The notes: generated by a model from the sequence alone, not told the origin. A stretch of DNA of 64,000 bases from Bos javanicus (GCF_032452875.1 NC_083869.1:119852001-119916000), one strand, 5' to 3'. Shown: positions 1-13,479, numbered from the stretch's first letter. A program made the numbers and translations.

Positions 1-72
1 GGAGGCCTGGCGTGCTGCGATTCATGGGGTTGCAAAGAGTTGGACACGACTGAGCGACTGATCTGATCTGAT
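1..72 (+). mobile_element. BovB LINE, 3' end
   Basis: The window opens inside the sense 3' end of a BovB element (GGAGGCCTGGCGTGCTG... GACTGAGCGACTGATCTGAT). The rest lies to the left of the window. The terminal pentamer-like repeat (CTGAT) marks the tail. Confidence 0.88.
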
Positions 73-1790
73 TCCGTAACAAGCACTCCAATAGGGCCTT
101 TGTAAACATTGTATATTGCAAATATAAATTACTTTGTAAGGTGGGCTGAACTGTAGTATTTATTTTTCATTATTCATGTACTCATTTCTAAACAGGCCAA
201 AGCATATTGATTTAATTCATGAAGGGGCAATGTGTGGCAACAGATGAAAAGTCAGTCCCTAAATCAGAAAATTCTTGAATTTAGGTTTTTGTTCATACTT
301 CCATCTTCAAGGTATTTCTGTTAAGGCTGAAAAAACTTAGAAAATAGGTTGGTATCAGTTTTATTATTAAATTATTTTAAAAGTAGTTTAAAGATGTGTT
401 TTTTATAATAAGCAGGCAGATACTTATATATATGTTAGTGTCTCCTTTATTCTTAATTCATTGGTGTGATGATTCATTGTGCAAATACTATTCTGGACGT
501 CTGTGGTGCACCAGATAAAGGAATAGATATGTCATTGAATATAACAGACAATGTGCTGCCCTCATGGAACATGCAGAAAGCTTATATCATCTGTTAGGCC
601 TGAATGGATCCAGGGAGGCTTTTTTTCCAAACCTCTTTTTGTTTCTTTGTTTATGAACCCTAAGGAGATTTAACGAGATTTCCTAACATTTGAAAACTAC
701 TTTAACAAATGCAAAAATGAGAGGTGCTTTTTAACGGTTTCTAATTCAAAGGAAAATTCTGTTCTTTCGTCAGAAAATAAGTTCTCTTTAGCTGAGTTCA
801 TTTGGGGAAAGAAAAACCAATACTGCTATTATATAGTTATAGTATGATTTTTGTCTTAGAATTAATAAATGACTTTCCTAAACTCATTCATTTTAGGGTT
901 ATTTGGCACATTTTATGAGGTGTAAAACTGATTAAAAATGAATCACCTTTCATTTTATTTTGCTTTCTTCCATTTTGCCTTGCAGCCTTCCACTGATAGC
1001 TTTTGTTTCTGAGAAGCTGCATTGGGAAAAGGAATAGCTCCCTTCCTACTTCCTTGTTCTTTAGGCCATCATCTTGAATCCCTAATGTGAGTTGAGAAAC
1101 AGAATGTGCACTTATGTCTGTATGCATTTGTTTTGCCTAAAGTTTTACTTTTAAGTTCAATGGATTCGTTAACAAAAGAAACCACTTGTTACATACAAAT
1201 AAACAGTTTCAATTTTTATAGATTATTTGACTTAATTGCAATATACAGTCATTAAGAGAAAAGAAGGAAAAATAATAGGGAGATGTAAAAGCATATATAT
1301 CACCAAATTGGGGTGACAACTATATCTAGACTTGAACAGTGCTGGGAACTCTCAGGTTAACAGCAGTCTGGAGTCCCAGTTGGGAAAGGGTACTGGGCAG
1401 TGCATCCACCCCACTGGTGAGACTTCAAATTGCAGTTTTGGGGGCTTCCACTTACAGTCCCAGGCTGCAAACTGGTATCATCAGCAGCAGCAGTTTGTGT
1501 GCAGAAATACATCTCTGGTTTTACTTTAACTTTTACAATGCTGTTTGTTTCACCTTGTGAGTCATAAGACTTCTTAGACCCTGGGGGCTTAGCCAGACCT
1601 CCAGGGGCTCAAGAAATTCTAAGACCCACTCCTTGTCTCATCTGAAGTACTGCTTGACTTGCTGGTAACAATTGGTGTGCTCACGGGCAGGCACATAATC
1701 TAGGCAGTGCCAGGCAGGTCAGAGGCCTGCTCTCCTGTTTCTGAAGCCTGCACAAGGAGGAAAGGAGAGAGAGAATGAGACTCAAACAGT
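73..1790. other. Intron, mostly unassigned; antisense L2 3' end near 470-600
   Basis: About 470-600 resembles the antisense L2 3' end, with a 'gtgctgccctcatggaac' type phrase typical of that element. The rest is AT-rich sequence in which I recognise no gene or named repeat. Short open readings at 888-1127 (-) and 1332-1560 (+) have no recognisable domains. Confidence 0.5.
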
Positions 1791-2984
1791 ATATTAAGGA
1801 ATAATGGCCAAGAATTTTCCAAAACTTATAAAAGACATCAGGCCCAGATTTGAGAGACTTGAAGAAGCCCAAACAGGATTTAATACAAAGCAAATCATAT
1901 GTAGGCACTCTATAATAAAACTTACCAAAGCCAAAGGGAAAATTCTTGAAAGGAGAGAGGAAAATAAGATACCTTCAAAGGAACAACAGGGGAAATAAAC
2001 ACTGACTTTTCAAATGAAACTGATGAAATCCAGAGGCTGATAGAATGGTATCTTTTAAAGTACAGAAAGGACATAATTGTGAAGCTAGATATCTGTACTC
2101 AGGAAAAGTATTTTTCAAAAGTAAAAGAAAAATTTTGATGTAATAGATTTCTTGAAATGTCCAAGAAAATGTTTAGAAGAAAAATAGAAAATCTAAATAG
2201 TTTTATATCTAGCAAAAAATTGAATCTTTAATTCATTTTTTTAACAAGGTAAATTCCAGGGTCAAATAGCTTTGCTGATAAATGCTTCCAAATATTAAAG
2301 GATGAAAAATAGCATCAATCTTAAAAAAATTTTCAGGGGAATAGAAAAATGTTTTATGAGGCCAACATATCCTTGATATTAAAAAATGACAAAGACAGTC
2401 CAATGTAAGAAAATTATAGGAAAATCTCTCTCATTAACAGAGATAGAAATATTAAAACAACAGGAAATTGAATCCATAGGTATATAAAAGGGATAACATA
2501 TTAGGACCAAGTGGGGTTTATTCCAGGAATGCAAGGTTGGTTTACTATTCAGAACTCAATTAATAGGGGAGGTGATGGTCCAAGAATACAGAGTTATAGT
2601 TATACAAGATAAATTCTGGAGATTTGTTCTATAGCTTAAAATTTGCTAAGAGGGTTGATCTTAAGTATTTTTACCACAAAAATAAAATTAAAGTGAGTGG
2701 GAAAAAACTTGGGAGGTGATAGATACATCTATGGTCTTCATAATGGTGGTCATCGTTTCACTGGATGTAAACTTATCCCCAAACTTACTGACTTACATAC
2801 GCTAAATATGTAGAGCTTTCTGTATGTCATTCATCATCTCAATAAAGTGGTTAAAAATAGGGGGAAAAACTCAATAAAATCAACCATTAATAGAAGAAAA
2901 GGAAAAATCATATGATTTACCTCAGTTTTTGCAGAAAAATGTTTGGTAAAATTCAGTACCCCCCCAACCCCTTTTTGGGGGCTG

Positions 2985-3373
2985 TCAGTCAGTTCAGTTT
3001 CTTAGTCGTGTCCGACTCTTTGTGACTCCATGAATCGCAGCACCCCAGGCCTCCCTGTCCATCATCAAATCCCGGAGTTTACTCAAACTCATGTCCATCG
3101 AGTCGGTGATGCCATCCAGCCATCTCATCCTCTGTCGTCCCCTTCTCCTCCTGCCCCCAATCCCTCCCAGCATCAGAGTCTTTTCCAATGAGTCAACTCT
3201 TTGTATGAGGTGGCCAAAGTATTGGAGTTTCAGCTTTAGCATCAGTCCTTCCAAAGAACACTAAGGACTGATCTCCTTTAGAATGGACTGGTTGGATCTC
3301 CTTGCAGTCCAAGGGACTCTCAAGAGTCTTCTCCAACACCACAGTTCAAAAGCATCAATTCTTTGGCTCTACT
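2985..3373 (-). mobile_element. BovB LINE fragment, antisense 3' end
   Basis: The element runs in reverse from the CAGTTCAGTTTCTTAGTCGTG tail through the region encoding the BovB C-terminus. The minus-strand reading 2994-3254 contains MRWLDGITDSMDMSLSKL and a poly-Arg stretch typical of this LINE. It is 5'-truncated, with no catalytic motif. Confidence 0.9.
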
Positions 3374-3377
3374 ATGG

Positions 3378-3504
3378 CAAAAAAAATCTTGTGAGATCTT
3401 AGTTCTTGAGATCTTGTGGGATCTCAGTTCCCCAGCCAGGGACTGAACCTAGGCCATGGCACTGAAAGCCTAGAATCCTAACCATTAGGCCACCAGGGAA
3501 CTCC
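3378..3504 (-). mobile_element. tRNA-type SINE (CHR-2-like), antisense
   Basis: Reverse-complement text of the cetartiodactyl tRNA-Glu SINE: 'aaccattaggccaccaggg' and 'ccccagccagggactgaac'. Its head abuts the right CAGTAC copy. The BovB to its left appears to have landed in its tail, making a three-layer nest (L1, SINE, BovB). Confidence 0.75.
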
Positions 3505-4129
3505 CAGTACTCATTTTTTTATAGAAGTTCATAGCAAACTAGTAATAGAAGAAACTCCTTTAATGTGATAAAAACTTTTAACCAAAAACAGCTATAAAAC
3601 GTCATAATTAATAATGAAACTCTGAAAGGTCTCCTTCTGATAGTCTAGGGTATAAAACAAAAATGCTCATTATCACAACTTCTGTTCCACGTTGTACCAG
3701 AAATCATAGTCAATGCTATAAAGCCTAGGAAAAAGGTATAAGGATTGGGAAAGGAAACCAGTGGTTGTTATTTTTAGACTGCTTGATTTTATACATGAAA
3801 AAATCCAAAACAGTTAAGGCTGCTACATGCAAAGTCAGCCTACAAAAATTATTTGTATCCCTGAATACCTATAACAAAGCAATAATCATTAAAAAATGAT
3901 ACCCTTTACGTTAGCATATAAAAAGGAATGCCTTAGGGTAGATATAATGAAAGATTTATAAGACTTACTTCAACATGAAAAATGACATGATGTTATCAAG
4001 AGAAGTTAAAGATGCCTTAGCTAAATGTTCATGAACTGAAAGGTTTGATGTAGTAAAGATATTCTTTCCAAACTGATGTATAGATTCCATACGATCCCAG
4101 CAAGCTCCCTGTACACTCACTCTGTTGAG

Positions 4130-4240
4130 ATTTGTCTTCTTCTTTTTTTAATAATAAATGGATGTTGAATTTTGTCAAATGCTTTTTTCTCCATCTATTG
4201 AGGTGGTCAAATGGTTTTTTATTTTCATTTTGTTAGTATA
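4130..4240 (-). mobile_element. LINE-1 fragment, antisense
   Basis: The text 'ttgaattttgtcaaatgc' and the following 'catctattgaggtggtc' are the reverse complement of the L1 ORF2 region after the RT core. Confidence 0.6.
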
Positions 4241-4244
4241 ACTT

Positions 4245-5551
4245 CAGTATTTTAAAGGTGAGGAAGCTAGGATATGTTTCCAGTTAGAAGTAATGTGACA
4301 TGCTTCAAGCTAAGCAAATCCAGGACCTTAGCTCTTGAGGGCTCTACTTCTGTGACTGTCTCTTGAATACCACAGACGTTCTGGAATCCAGAGGGTATTG
4401 GTGCACGCTGTTTGGTTGCCATGTCATGCATCAGTTTGGGTCAGGATGGAGGATGCTGAGAGTGGGTGGATTTCTCTGGTTCTAATTAGAAATATAAGCT
4501 GATATTGAAGATTGCAGGGAGGTGCAGCCGAGAAATTCATTTAGCCATAAATGTCTACTATGCCTGTGTTAATGCTATGCCCTGGGATGTCCTTGTCATT
4601 GATTTTCATTGTTTTGGGTACTCACTTCCCAGAAATTGCTTCCTACTGTTCCAAGTTTTCTAAGACTCATGCTGGTTTATAGCCTTCCTTTTCCTTGAAT
4701 CAGGATGAAATTAGATAGTACCCTTACTTTTCCCAAGTGTGGAAAACAGGAACTGGACTCTATATAGTTGAATGAGTAGAAAGCCAGGTTGAAGTCAGTC
4801 ATTGCTTACAAAGGATCTTTGGGGTAAAATGCCCACAGATTGAAATACTGCCTAAATGGTTGAAGAAAGCTCTTGAAAATTAATGTAACAGGTGTTGCAA
4901 ATAAATATATGTAAACATGTTTGATCCATAAAACATTTTTATTTGTGGCTGTTTTTAAAAAGACAGCTTTATAACTTAGGGTTTCTTCTTTTTTACATCT
5001 CTGATCCTGAGTTCATAGTACTGTATTTTGGAAAAGCTAGAAATATTAAATAATGCTTTGAGGGTAAACCTTCTCTCAGTATTTCCATTATAAAATGCAA
5101 TTTTAAAGGGTTTAGAAGTCAACTATAAAAATTTGTTCTTGGCTGATACTTTGTATACAAAAATCTCTGCCCAGGTTAATTTTCAGAAGAATTTTTGCAG
5201 TGGCATAAACTGTGAGGTTATATGGTAGTACCAGCTTACATTGAACTCATTTTTTATGCTTCTATCAAAGTGGAGGAAAAATGACAGCTTTTAAAATGAT
5301 TCAAATAAAACAATATGAAAATTATATTTCTAGCTCTTGGTTAAAAAATGTTATTCTACCAACAGAAGACTCACCATTGGCCTAAGTATCCAAACCCAGC
5401 ATAAGCCACCAATCAAAATGATTTTAGAGTAATTCTTCTAAAACCAGATCTTAACAGCTGATTTTGAAAGTAGCATTTGGCCCATCAGTGACTGTGTAAC
5501 CCTGAAGAGATCCTTTTGGGCCCTGCTTGTTGAAAAGCAAACACAAACCAT
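4245..5551. other. Unassigned intron
   Basis: AT-rich intron. I recognise no exon or named repeat; a short stretch near 4245-4330 is faintly MIR-like. Confidence 0.4.
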
Positions 5552-5756
5552 AGGGCTTCCTTGGTGGCTCAGATGGTAATAGAATCTGCCTGCAATGCAG
5601 GAGACACGGTTTTGATCCCTGGGTTGGGAAGAGCCCCTGGGGAAGGAAATGGCTACCCACTCCAGCAATCTTCCCTGGAGAATCCTATGGACAGAGGAGC
5701 CTGGCAGGCTGCCATCATGGAGTCGTAGAGTCGGACACAACTGAGCAACAAACACC
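5552..5756 (+). mobile_element. Bov-tA SINE, sense
   Basis: Full-length tRNA-Glu head ('cttccttggtggctcagatg', then 'aatctgcctgcaatgcagg') followed by the BovA body, ending in GTCGGACACAACTGAGCAACAA. The B-box region is slightly degraded (GGTTTTGATCC). Confidence 0.9.
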
Positions 5757-6599
5757 TCACTTCACTGTTGAAAAATGGCTTTTTGTTTGGTACCTGAGCT
5801 TACCTGTCTGCAAATTAAGGAAAAAAGTACTAGTGGGAAAGCAAAGACATGTTTCTTCCATGATTGGAGAATTACCCAGTGAAGCTGGAAAACCTCTTGT
5901 TCTTGTTACATTCTCAAAGCTCTGGACAGGTCTTAGCTTGAAAAGGTCGACCACAGTGAAGATAAGCTCCTTTTGCTCTTATGTTATTGTGAATACATGT
6001 GCACTTTACAGCCTGTGGCCAGGTTTCCTTTTTGTTTTTTTCCTACTTCTTCTTCAAAGTTAAATCACATAAGCAGATTTCCTCAAGGGATAATTCTGTA
6101 TGTGGTGGCCAGACTGGTCCCAGAGTTCATAATAACTTTCTCTGGTATGTCAACTTGTGAATGTCGGAAGTACAGTTGTTGTGCATGGAGCCCATAGGGA
6201 ACAGTAGAGGTCTTGTCAGTTTGAAATGAAACATGACTTTGTGCGAAATATGAATAAAAAATTGTATTGGGTATATATAATTGTTCAGAAATATAGTCTG
6301 CATGGTAGAGAAGGGATTACCTCATTAGTGAAAGTCTTCCCTACTCTATTGTCTAAAGTAATGATGCTATATCATACTTTGGTCCAAGCAAGATAAAAAC
6401 AACAGGACCAACAGCAAAACCTTTTAGTTTTTGCTCAGCAAACAACTTTCTTAAACAAATATATTTATCAACATTTATTCAAAGATCTTGGGAGGTTTGC
6501 TTTAGATTTATAAGGTCCTCTTGTGTACCTGCTGGGGCTTGTAGGTCTGGGTGTGCCGAGGTAGAAGAAAACTTGCCTTGGCTTCAGAGGTTGAGTCTT

Positions 6600-7485
6600 G
6601 TTGCTTTCTTTACATATAGTAAAATTTAGCCTTTTTAACATTCAGTTCTATGAATTTTAAAGCATGTGTAGATTTGTGTAACCTCTACCACAGTCAAGAT
6701 AGAAAACAGTTTCATCCTACCCACAAATTCCCTCATGTCTCTTTTTACTCAACACTTCCCCTTACCCCACAGCCCCTGCCAACCATTAATCTGTTTTGTG
6801 TCCCTGTGGATTTGCCTTTTGCAGAATGTCATATAAATGGAATTGTTTTGAGTCTGGCCCTTTCCTATTAGCATAATGCATTTGAGATTCATGCACGTTG
6901 TTTAGAGTTGCTGAATAGTATTCCATTGTATTGATGTTCCAGAGTTTGTTTACCCATACACCAGTTGAAGAACATTTGGATTATTTTCAGCTTTTGACCA
7001 TTAAGAAGAAAACTGCTGTGAATGTTGCTGTACATGTCTCTGTATGAACATTTTTTTTTTTTTTCCCCTCTTGGTCAAATGCCTAGAAGTGGAATTGCTG
7101 GGTCATATGGTAAGCGTATGTTTGTCTTTATAAAAAACCATGCAGCTGTGTTCCAAAGTAGTTGTACCACTTTTCACTCCCATTAAAAATACGTGAGAGG
7201 TTCTGTTTTTCCACATCCTCACCAGGATATAGTAGTAGTATTCTAGCCGTTCTCATGGGCGGATGGTGATATTTACTTTTCGTTGTTGTAGTTGTTGATT
7301 ATCTTTTGTTTTTGTGTTTTCCTGATGAAAAAATGATACTAAACAATTCGTGGGTGTGCTCACTGGCCATTCATATAAATTTAGTTTTTTTCTGGGATGT
7401 CTGTGCAAGTTTTTTACGCATTTTGCAGTTGGTTTGTTTTTGTGTTAATGAACTGTAAGACTTTGTGTCCTATGAATAAAGACTT
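6600..7485 (-). mobile_element. LINE-1 3' region, antisense
   Basis: Typical antisense L1 3'-UTR and ORF2-end text: 'gaatagtattccattgta', 'tggaattgctgggtcatatg', 'cttttcactcccattaaaa'. Frames are broken throughout. Confidence 0.75.
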
Positions 7486-7664
7486 CTGAGAGGTGTGTAT
7501 GTGTATGTACATTTATTTATCTCAGGTCTTCTGTTACTGTTGTTGTTGTTTTTTTTGTCTAGTTGTTTTATTACCTGATAAATATCTGTGATTGAGGATC
7601 TTTTTTATTAGGTACATGTAACTTACAATCATTATAACTTGGTAATGCATTGACTCTTTAAAAA

Positions 7665-7836
7665 TTAAAAAAAATTTATTATCTTTAAGATTTATTTGGC
7701 TGTGCCAGGTCTTAGTTGCAGTGCATGTGACCTCTAAGTTGTGGCATGTAGAATCTAGGTCCCTGACCTGGGATCAGACCCAGGCCCCCTGCATTGGGAG
7801 TGTGGAGTCTTAGCCCTGGACAATGGGAAGTCCCTG
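7665..7836 (-). mobile_element. tRNA-type SINE (CHR-2-like), antisense
   Basis: Phrases 'ttatttggctgtgccaggtc', 'gacctgggatcagaccc' and 'gtcttagccctgga' belong to the cetartiodactyl tRNA-derived SINE in reverse; the tail is the A/T-rich run at about 7660. Confidence 0.8.
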
Positions 7837-7839
7837 CAT

Positions 7840-10710
7840 TGGCTCTTTCATTAACATGAAATAATCCTCCTTGACCCTTGTGATGCCTTTTTTTCTTGAC
7901 TTCCACTCCGTGTGATTATTTAGCTACTTCAGTTTTATAAGAATGTTTTCCCAGGTGGGAAATGATAGAGAACATCTGACATGACATAAGAAAGATTAAT
8001 CATGGAGGAGGAGGGGGCAGTGGCATCGTAGGGGAGAAGGTCCTACCCAGTGAGCAGAGCACTCAAGGGAAGAAAATAGGATTCCAAGCTGGATCACTCT
8101 GTCTGTGGTTTGAGGTGGGAGGAAGGAAAGGATGGTTGCAGATACAATTAGATTTTTTAGAGTTGGCCATACCTTAAATCTATTAAAAATCTAGCAGTAA
8201 GCACACAGATTATAGTGTGCCAGCAACCACTAATCAAATGTGGTTTCAGTTTTTATTATCAGTACATGAGTGTGGTAGTTAAGTGTTGGCTGACTTTTCA
8301 GATAATTGTGGTTAATCTGTTAGTAGTAAATTGGCTATATGGAACATCTTAGGTTCTGGGATTGTGGCCCTGTTTATATTAACGTCCTGAATATCCCTTG
8401 CTCTGAAAATTTTTTTATTGTATACTGCCTGTATACTGTATTGTATACACCATTTTTTGAAATGGTGTCTACAAATTGAGCTTATTTTTCAGTGAGGGCC
8501 AGCATAGTCAAGTATGTCTCAAGGATGTGAAATTCATTTTGCTACAGATGATGTGAAGTGAAGGAATCTGAGGGCAGGCACTGCAGCTACGTCTCTGTAC
8601 ATGTAAAAACTTCAAATACAAATAATCTTTATTTGACATGTGCTCTACATCCATGAGCATGTTGTTTAAATTTTTTTAGGTTCTTTTCTTTCCTGAAGGA
8701 TGTTATGTTCTTGCTTTGATTCTGTATCAAAAATGATCATGATTCTAAAAAGGGAATGATCTTTGGTTCATGGAAACAGTTGAAAATTATTACTAGTAGG
8801 CTTCTGTGAATACAAATGCAAAGAAATTACCTTTAAAAAGAACCCTACTTTGATCATTTCTGAGGAGAACTTCAACTTTGTTCTTTACTAGGTTTGAAAA
8901 CTGGCCACAATCCTCAGACACAGGAGGGTATCAGTCCAGTCTACCTCCTTGCTGCGGGAATGGGCATGTGATTGATTCAGGAATGAACGTGTGACCCGAA
9001 TCAGTCCCAGCAACATAGTCCTGGGACTTTTGTGCAGAGCACCTGGGCACGAATTTCTCTCTCTTTTTTTTCCCCCACTCTAGTCTCTAAAAGAATGGGA
9101 TATATTCTAGAGCTATTGGAGTCCTTGACACATGAAGAGAGAGGCTGCCCTGGTTTTGAAATTAATATTGAGGAAATCTGAAATCTGTCTCTCTACCTCT
9201 CTTCCCCACCCTCCCCCACTTCCATTCCTCCCTCCCTCTGCAAATTCAGATGAGCCTCTCAGTCTGATCAGAATGACTCAATTATGTAAGCTAATCAGTT
9301 ACTTTAAAAAAGCCAATTCAAGTTTTTCTGTCTCTTGCAGCTAAAACAGTCATTATTAATACACTGAGTATATTTTAGAGACTTAAGTCAACATACAATA
9401 AAGAGTAAGGTTAAGAGAAAAGAAACCACTGTACAGAGTTACCAGTAAAATGTGTGTATTCTTTCACTAAATCTCAATAATCGTCTATTCCTTTCATGAA
9501 CTCTGCTCTTGGAAGTTCTTCTGTCCAGTTCTTCTCTCTCTTAGGAACTCTTCCCTAGGGTTTGCTTTCCCACTTTTGCTTCTATCTACCTCTTGCCTGA
9601 CTGTATTTGTTCCTGAGTTTCAGAACTTGGTGTGATAGTCTGCCAAATTCTCTTCCCTACCTCTGTACTCTTTCCTGGCGTCTAAATATTTGATATCTTG
9701 CTATGGAGAGTATTCTTGGTGGAAATCTGCTGAGTTCTGTGAATTGTCCCCACTCTAAGGGGAAGTGTGCCTGCTTCCTACTCTTCTTGGTGACTAGGCA
9801 CAGAGGTTTGGTTGCATCAGGGTGAGGTTGTGGGTAGTTAGTTTCTTGTGGTGGCCATGAAGAAAAGAAAAGAGGGCATGTGTTACGAGACACCCAGAAT
9901 TCTGTTTCAAGCCCTGCGATCTCTTAGGAACCATGTGCAGAAACCCTAAAGCCAGCCTCATCAGACCTCTGCACTCTGAGAGAAGTTCTTCTCCTGAGCC
10001 CAGGCCTGCCGCTGTATAGGCTCCTTGATGAATACAGATCGTTTCTCCAAGAGCCCTTTTTCCTTTTTTTCTTAAAATATTAAAAAAAAAAAAAAGCTGA
10101 ACAATTTAAAAAGGGAGTTAATAGTTCTCCTAACTGCTCACAGGGAAATAGAAAGGAGAGATGGATCCTACTGTTCTGAGTTGTTAGAAACCTGTGTTTG
10201 AGTTGCTGTGATCTAAGCCAGGAAGCAGTTTGAAGTCTGAGTGGTGTCTAATGGAACGAATTGGCAGATAAGATTAAAATGGTTAAAAAATGTCAGTGGA
10301 TACTGAGAAGGTAAGGTCTTTGAATGCTAACTCAAAGAACAGAGAATTAGTTTCTTTAGGGAAGAAAAAACCATGAAAAATTTTGAGTAAGAAGGTAATT
10401 TAATCAGATTTTTTTTTTTTTAATTTCCGGAAATCTGTAAGATGGTGGCACTGAGAATACCAGGGAATTTGTGGAAATATAAGCACTCTTGTAAAAAAGA
10501 CAAGTGAAGGACTTGGCAAAGCAGTATGCTTGGCAGCAGAAAGAGTCAAATTTGGTTGTGAGGTTTTGAGTTTGAAAGGCCTGGAAGAAAATGCTTGTGG
10601 TATTAATAAAAAAAGAGAAGAGGAAGGGGAAATGCTTTGAGGGGAAGGACTAGAGTGGCTTTTGATGGTTTGAGTTTAGGTGATAGTAGCGCATGAGAGT
10701 GGAATCGTGT
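7840..10710. other. Unassigned intron
   Basis: No exon found. It contains pyrimidine-rich stretches (9180-9245), A-rich runs (10080-10094) and probably old diverged repeats (about 8930-9075) I cannot name. Confidence 0.4.
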
Positions 10711-10714
10711 TGGA

Positions 10715-11470
10715 GACATTGTGCTAGGTTCTATGTTAAGTGCTGGGAATACAACATTGAACAAATGGGTGTGAAAAAGTCCCTGCTCTCATGGAGCTTG
10801 TGTTTCACTAGGAAAGACATAATAATGTACATACAATGCCATGGTCAATAGTGATAAGGACTGAAGAGGAAAAATAAAATAAGGAAGAGAGATGTGAATT
10901 TGGGGGTGGGGTTGAGATTTTACATAGGGTGACCAAAGAAGGCTTCATAGAGAAAGTGATGATGAGTAAGCACTGAAGGAAGTGAGGGTCCTTGTGAGGA
11001 TCTTGGGGAACAGTGAATATATACCTAACTTGCTCAATGAGTAGTAGAGATGCTGAGGAGGGGAGTAATTAAAGTTGAAGTCTGAAGGATCACCAGGTAG
11101 GGGTAGAGCTCAGGTACGGCCTCTGCATCACTCAGGATCTGCGATTTAGCTCTGAGGGAGTCAGAAAGCCTTGCAGGATGTAGAGCAGAGAATTGACCTG
11201 ATTTGACCACCTTTCATAGGCTCACTCTGACTGCTGTGTTGGGAGAAGACGAAAAGAGGACAAGAGTAGGAGCAGCCCCCTTACGAGGCTCTCGCCTGTA
11301 TCTAGGTGAGAGATGATGGACCTGAACCAGGATGGAGGCCGTGGTGGCCACGAAGCTAGAGCTGATAGGATGAGTTGATGGCTGTGATGCAGGTTGGGGG
11401 AGAAGAGGAAGGAATTGATTGATTGATAAGGCTAACAAGAGTTTTGGCCTGAGTAACTGGAAGAAATGGG
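10715..11470 (-). mobile_element. LINE L2, antisense, old
   Basis: Begins with the L2 3' end in reverse ('tgctgggaatacaacattga', 'ctctcatggagcttgtg') and continues to 'ctcactctgactgctgtg', 'gagagatgatgga' and 'ttggcctgagtaactgg', in the order expected of one antisense L2 copy. Strongly diverged, non-coding. Confidence 0.65.
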
Positions 11471-12436
11471 AATAGTTTTTTCTACTCTTGTTAACTGAAT
11501 AAAAGGTACTTTTGGATTAACTACTATAGGCAAACAGAATTCCCAATTAACATATATACCTTTAAGAACATCTGTAATATGTCTTTAAATTGATAGGATC
11601 CCTGGTCCTGTTTTAAAATGAAAGAAGCATATTGGCAAGCCTTGTCAAGAACTCCCTGTGGAAATATCAATTGCTTTTCTTGGCTCCAAGGTATTTCCTG
11701 AACAGTGTATTATACTTTGTCCCAAGTGTGCCATTAAGGGATTTGAAAGTTTGTTAAAACATGTGTGGCAAGTGAGTGCCGTCACTTAAGCCCAGCCAGA
11801 GAAGCCAGGAAACGAAAAGCAGCTCCTCGTGGACTTTGTGACATGCATTACCTGTGAATCAGAGGCTCAGGTGGGTTAGGCAGGGCAGTATCTCCTGTGC
11901 ACAAAGCCTCCAGCAGACTCTTGTAAACAGCCCTTTCAGTAGAAAGTGCCCGAGGACATAGGGATATATAAATCTTCTCAGAGAAGCTCCATCCTACCAA
12001 GTTGATAACAACTCCCTCCCCCCCAGGAATGTCATAGAATTTATTTGCTTGGAACAGAATTTTCCAGTACTAATATAGACTTGCTCTTTTATGCGATTTA
12101 AAATAGTACTCTTCAGTGATGGCTTTTGTGTTCAGGGAACGGTTTTTTCTATATCAGTACACAGGGAGGCTATGAAATGTTTCATGTGTGGAGCTTGGGT
12201 AAGCCATCAAGATGAAAGGTTACTTGGCATTTTTCTTTAGGATTCTGTTTAAATTGGTTACAGGTACTCTGTTGCTCACCAGTTTTGAAATGCATTATAT
12301 TAATTCTAAAAAAGATGGGGAAGAAAAAAACTAATATGAGTTTTGAAGTCACAGGTTTCTTCATTCTGGTGAGTTTGGGTTGCTCTCTGCAGTTGATCAC
12401 GTATACCACTCAGTGTAGACATCACCCACCCCTCTT
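11471..12436. other. Unassigned intron
   Basis: No exon, RNA gene or named repeat recognised. Confidence 0.4.
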
Positions 12437-12437
12437 C

Positions 12438-12920
12438 TAAAAAACAGAGACATCACTTTGCTGACAAGTCAAAGCTATGGTTTTTCCAGTAGTCACGTAT
12501 GAATGTGAGAGTTGGACCATAAAGAAAGCTGAGCACCAAAGAATTGATGCTTTTGAAGTGTGGTGTTGGAGAGGACTCTAGAGAGTCCCTTGGACTGCAA
12601 GGAGATCCAACCAGTCCATCCTAAAGGAAATCTGTCCTGAATATTCATTGAAAAGACTGATGCTGAAGCTGCAACTCCAGTACTTTTGCCACCTGATGTG
12701 AAGAACTGACTCATGGGAAAAAACCCTGATGCTGGAAAAGGTTGAGGCAGAAGGAAAAGGGGACCACAGAGGATGAGGTGGTTGGATGGCATCACTGACT
12801 TGATAGACATGAATTTGAGCAAGCTGTGGGAGTTGGTGATGCACAGGGAAGCCTGGAGTGCTGCAGTCCATGGGGTCACAGAGAATCAGATACGACTGAG
12901 CAAACTGAACTGACTGACCC
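12438..12920 (+). mobile_element. BovB LINE fragment, sense 3' end
   Basis: Starts within the end of the BovB ORF ('aacagagacatcactttgc'), passes 'gatggcatcactgacttg' and ends in 'gagcaaactgaactgactga'. 5'-truncated; open readings on both strands here are by-products of this element. Confidence 0.92.
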
Positions 12921-12924
12921 CCTT

Positions 12925-13475
12925 CTAAGGGATGGATTGGTACTTCACACTGCGGGAAGCGGTGCTTGCATCTTGGCTTTCTCTTCATCTAGGCATTCAT
13001 GGTTTTTCTAGCTAAAACTGTTGTTTTCAAATTGGTGACAGTGTACTTTATGGTTACATTTGGGTTTATATTGAAACTGGGGTTATAATTTAGATATAAA
13101 GGTTTAGAATTATTTCAGAAAAATGCATTTATGTAAACATCTTATGGTTTTATTCATTTGCATGTATACTTATGTTTGTGTCTTGTGATAAGTTTCTTCT
13201 CTGGTAAAATAACCAAGTTTCCAGACAGGGCAGTCATGGAGGGCAGTGCAGTATGGTGTAGACAAGCATACTCGCTTTTCCTGAAGGAGAACGTGCATTC
13301 TCTTGTCTCCCTCTTCTGCACATGTGTCCTTCCCCAGCTTAGTCCCCTTTTCATGTGTTCACCTGTCCGAATCCTGAGGGAGGTGGGGTGTGAAGTGAAT
13401 AAGCCAGGTTGGGAGTTGAGTGAATCTGTTTTCTACTTTTCCCTCAGTCTTGATCTGTTTCACAAAGGGCTGGAC
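12925..13475. other. Unassigned intron
   Basis: A 125-codon open reading (13158-13535, +) crosses into L1 text and shows no domain; not called as a gene. Confidence 0.4.
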
Positions 13476-13479
13476 CAGT

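Larger units (their letters stand above)
1800..4115 (+). mobile_element. Old LINE-1, sense, ORF2 relic split by later insertions
   Basis: Degenerate L1 text runs through this stretch: a Lys-rich block near 1805-1990, the RT region at 2225-2580 (including 'gtggggtttattccaggaatgc') and more ORF2 at 3511-4110. All frames are broken. At about 2590-2870 a separate L1 3'-UTR-like piece intervenes. At 2960-3504 a BovB and a tRNA-type SINE interrupt it; the hexamer CAGTAC occurs on both sides (2954-2959 and 3505-3510) and probably marks the target duplication. Confidence 0.7.

Noticed and set aside
12493..12988. Two overlapping minus-strand readings of 128 and 136 codons
   Set aside because: Both are the reverse of a BovB 3' end plus flank.
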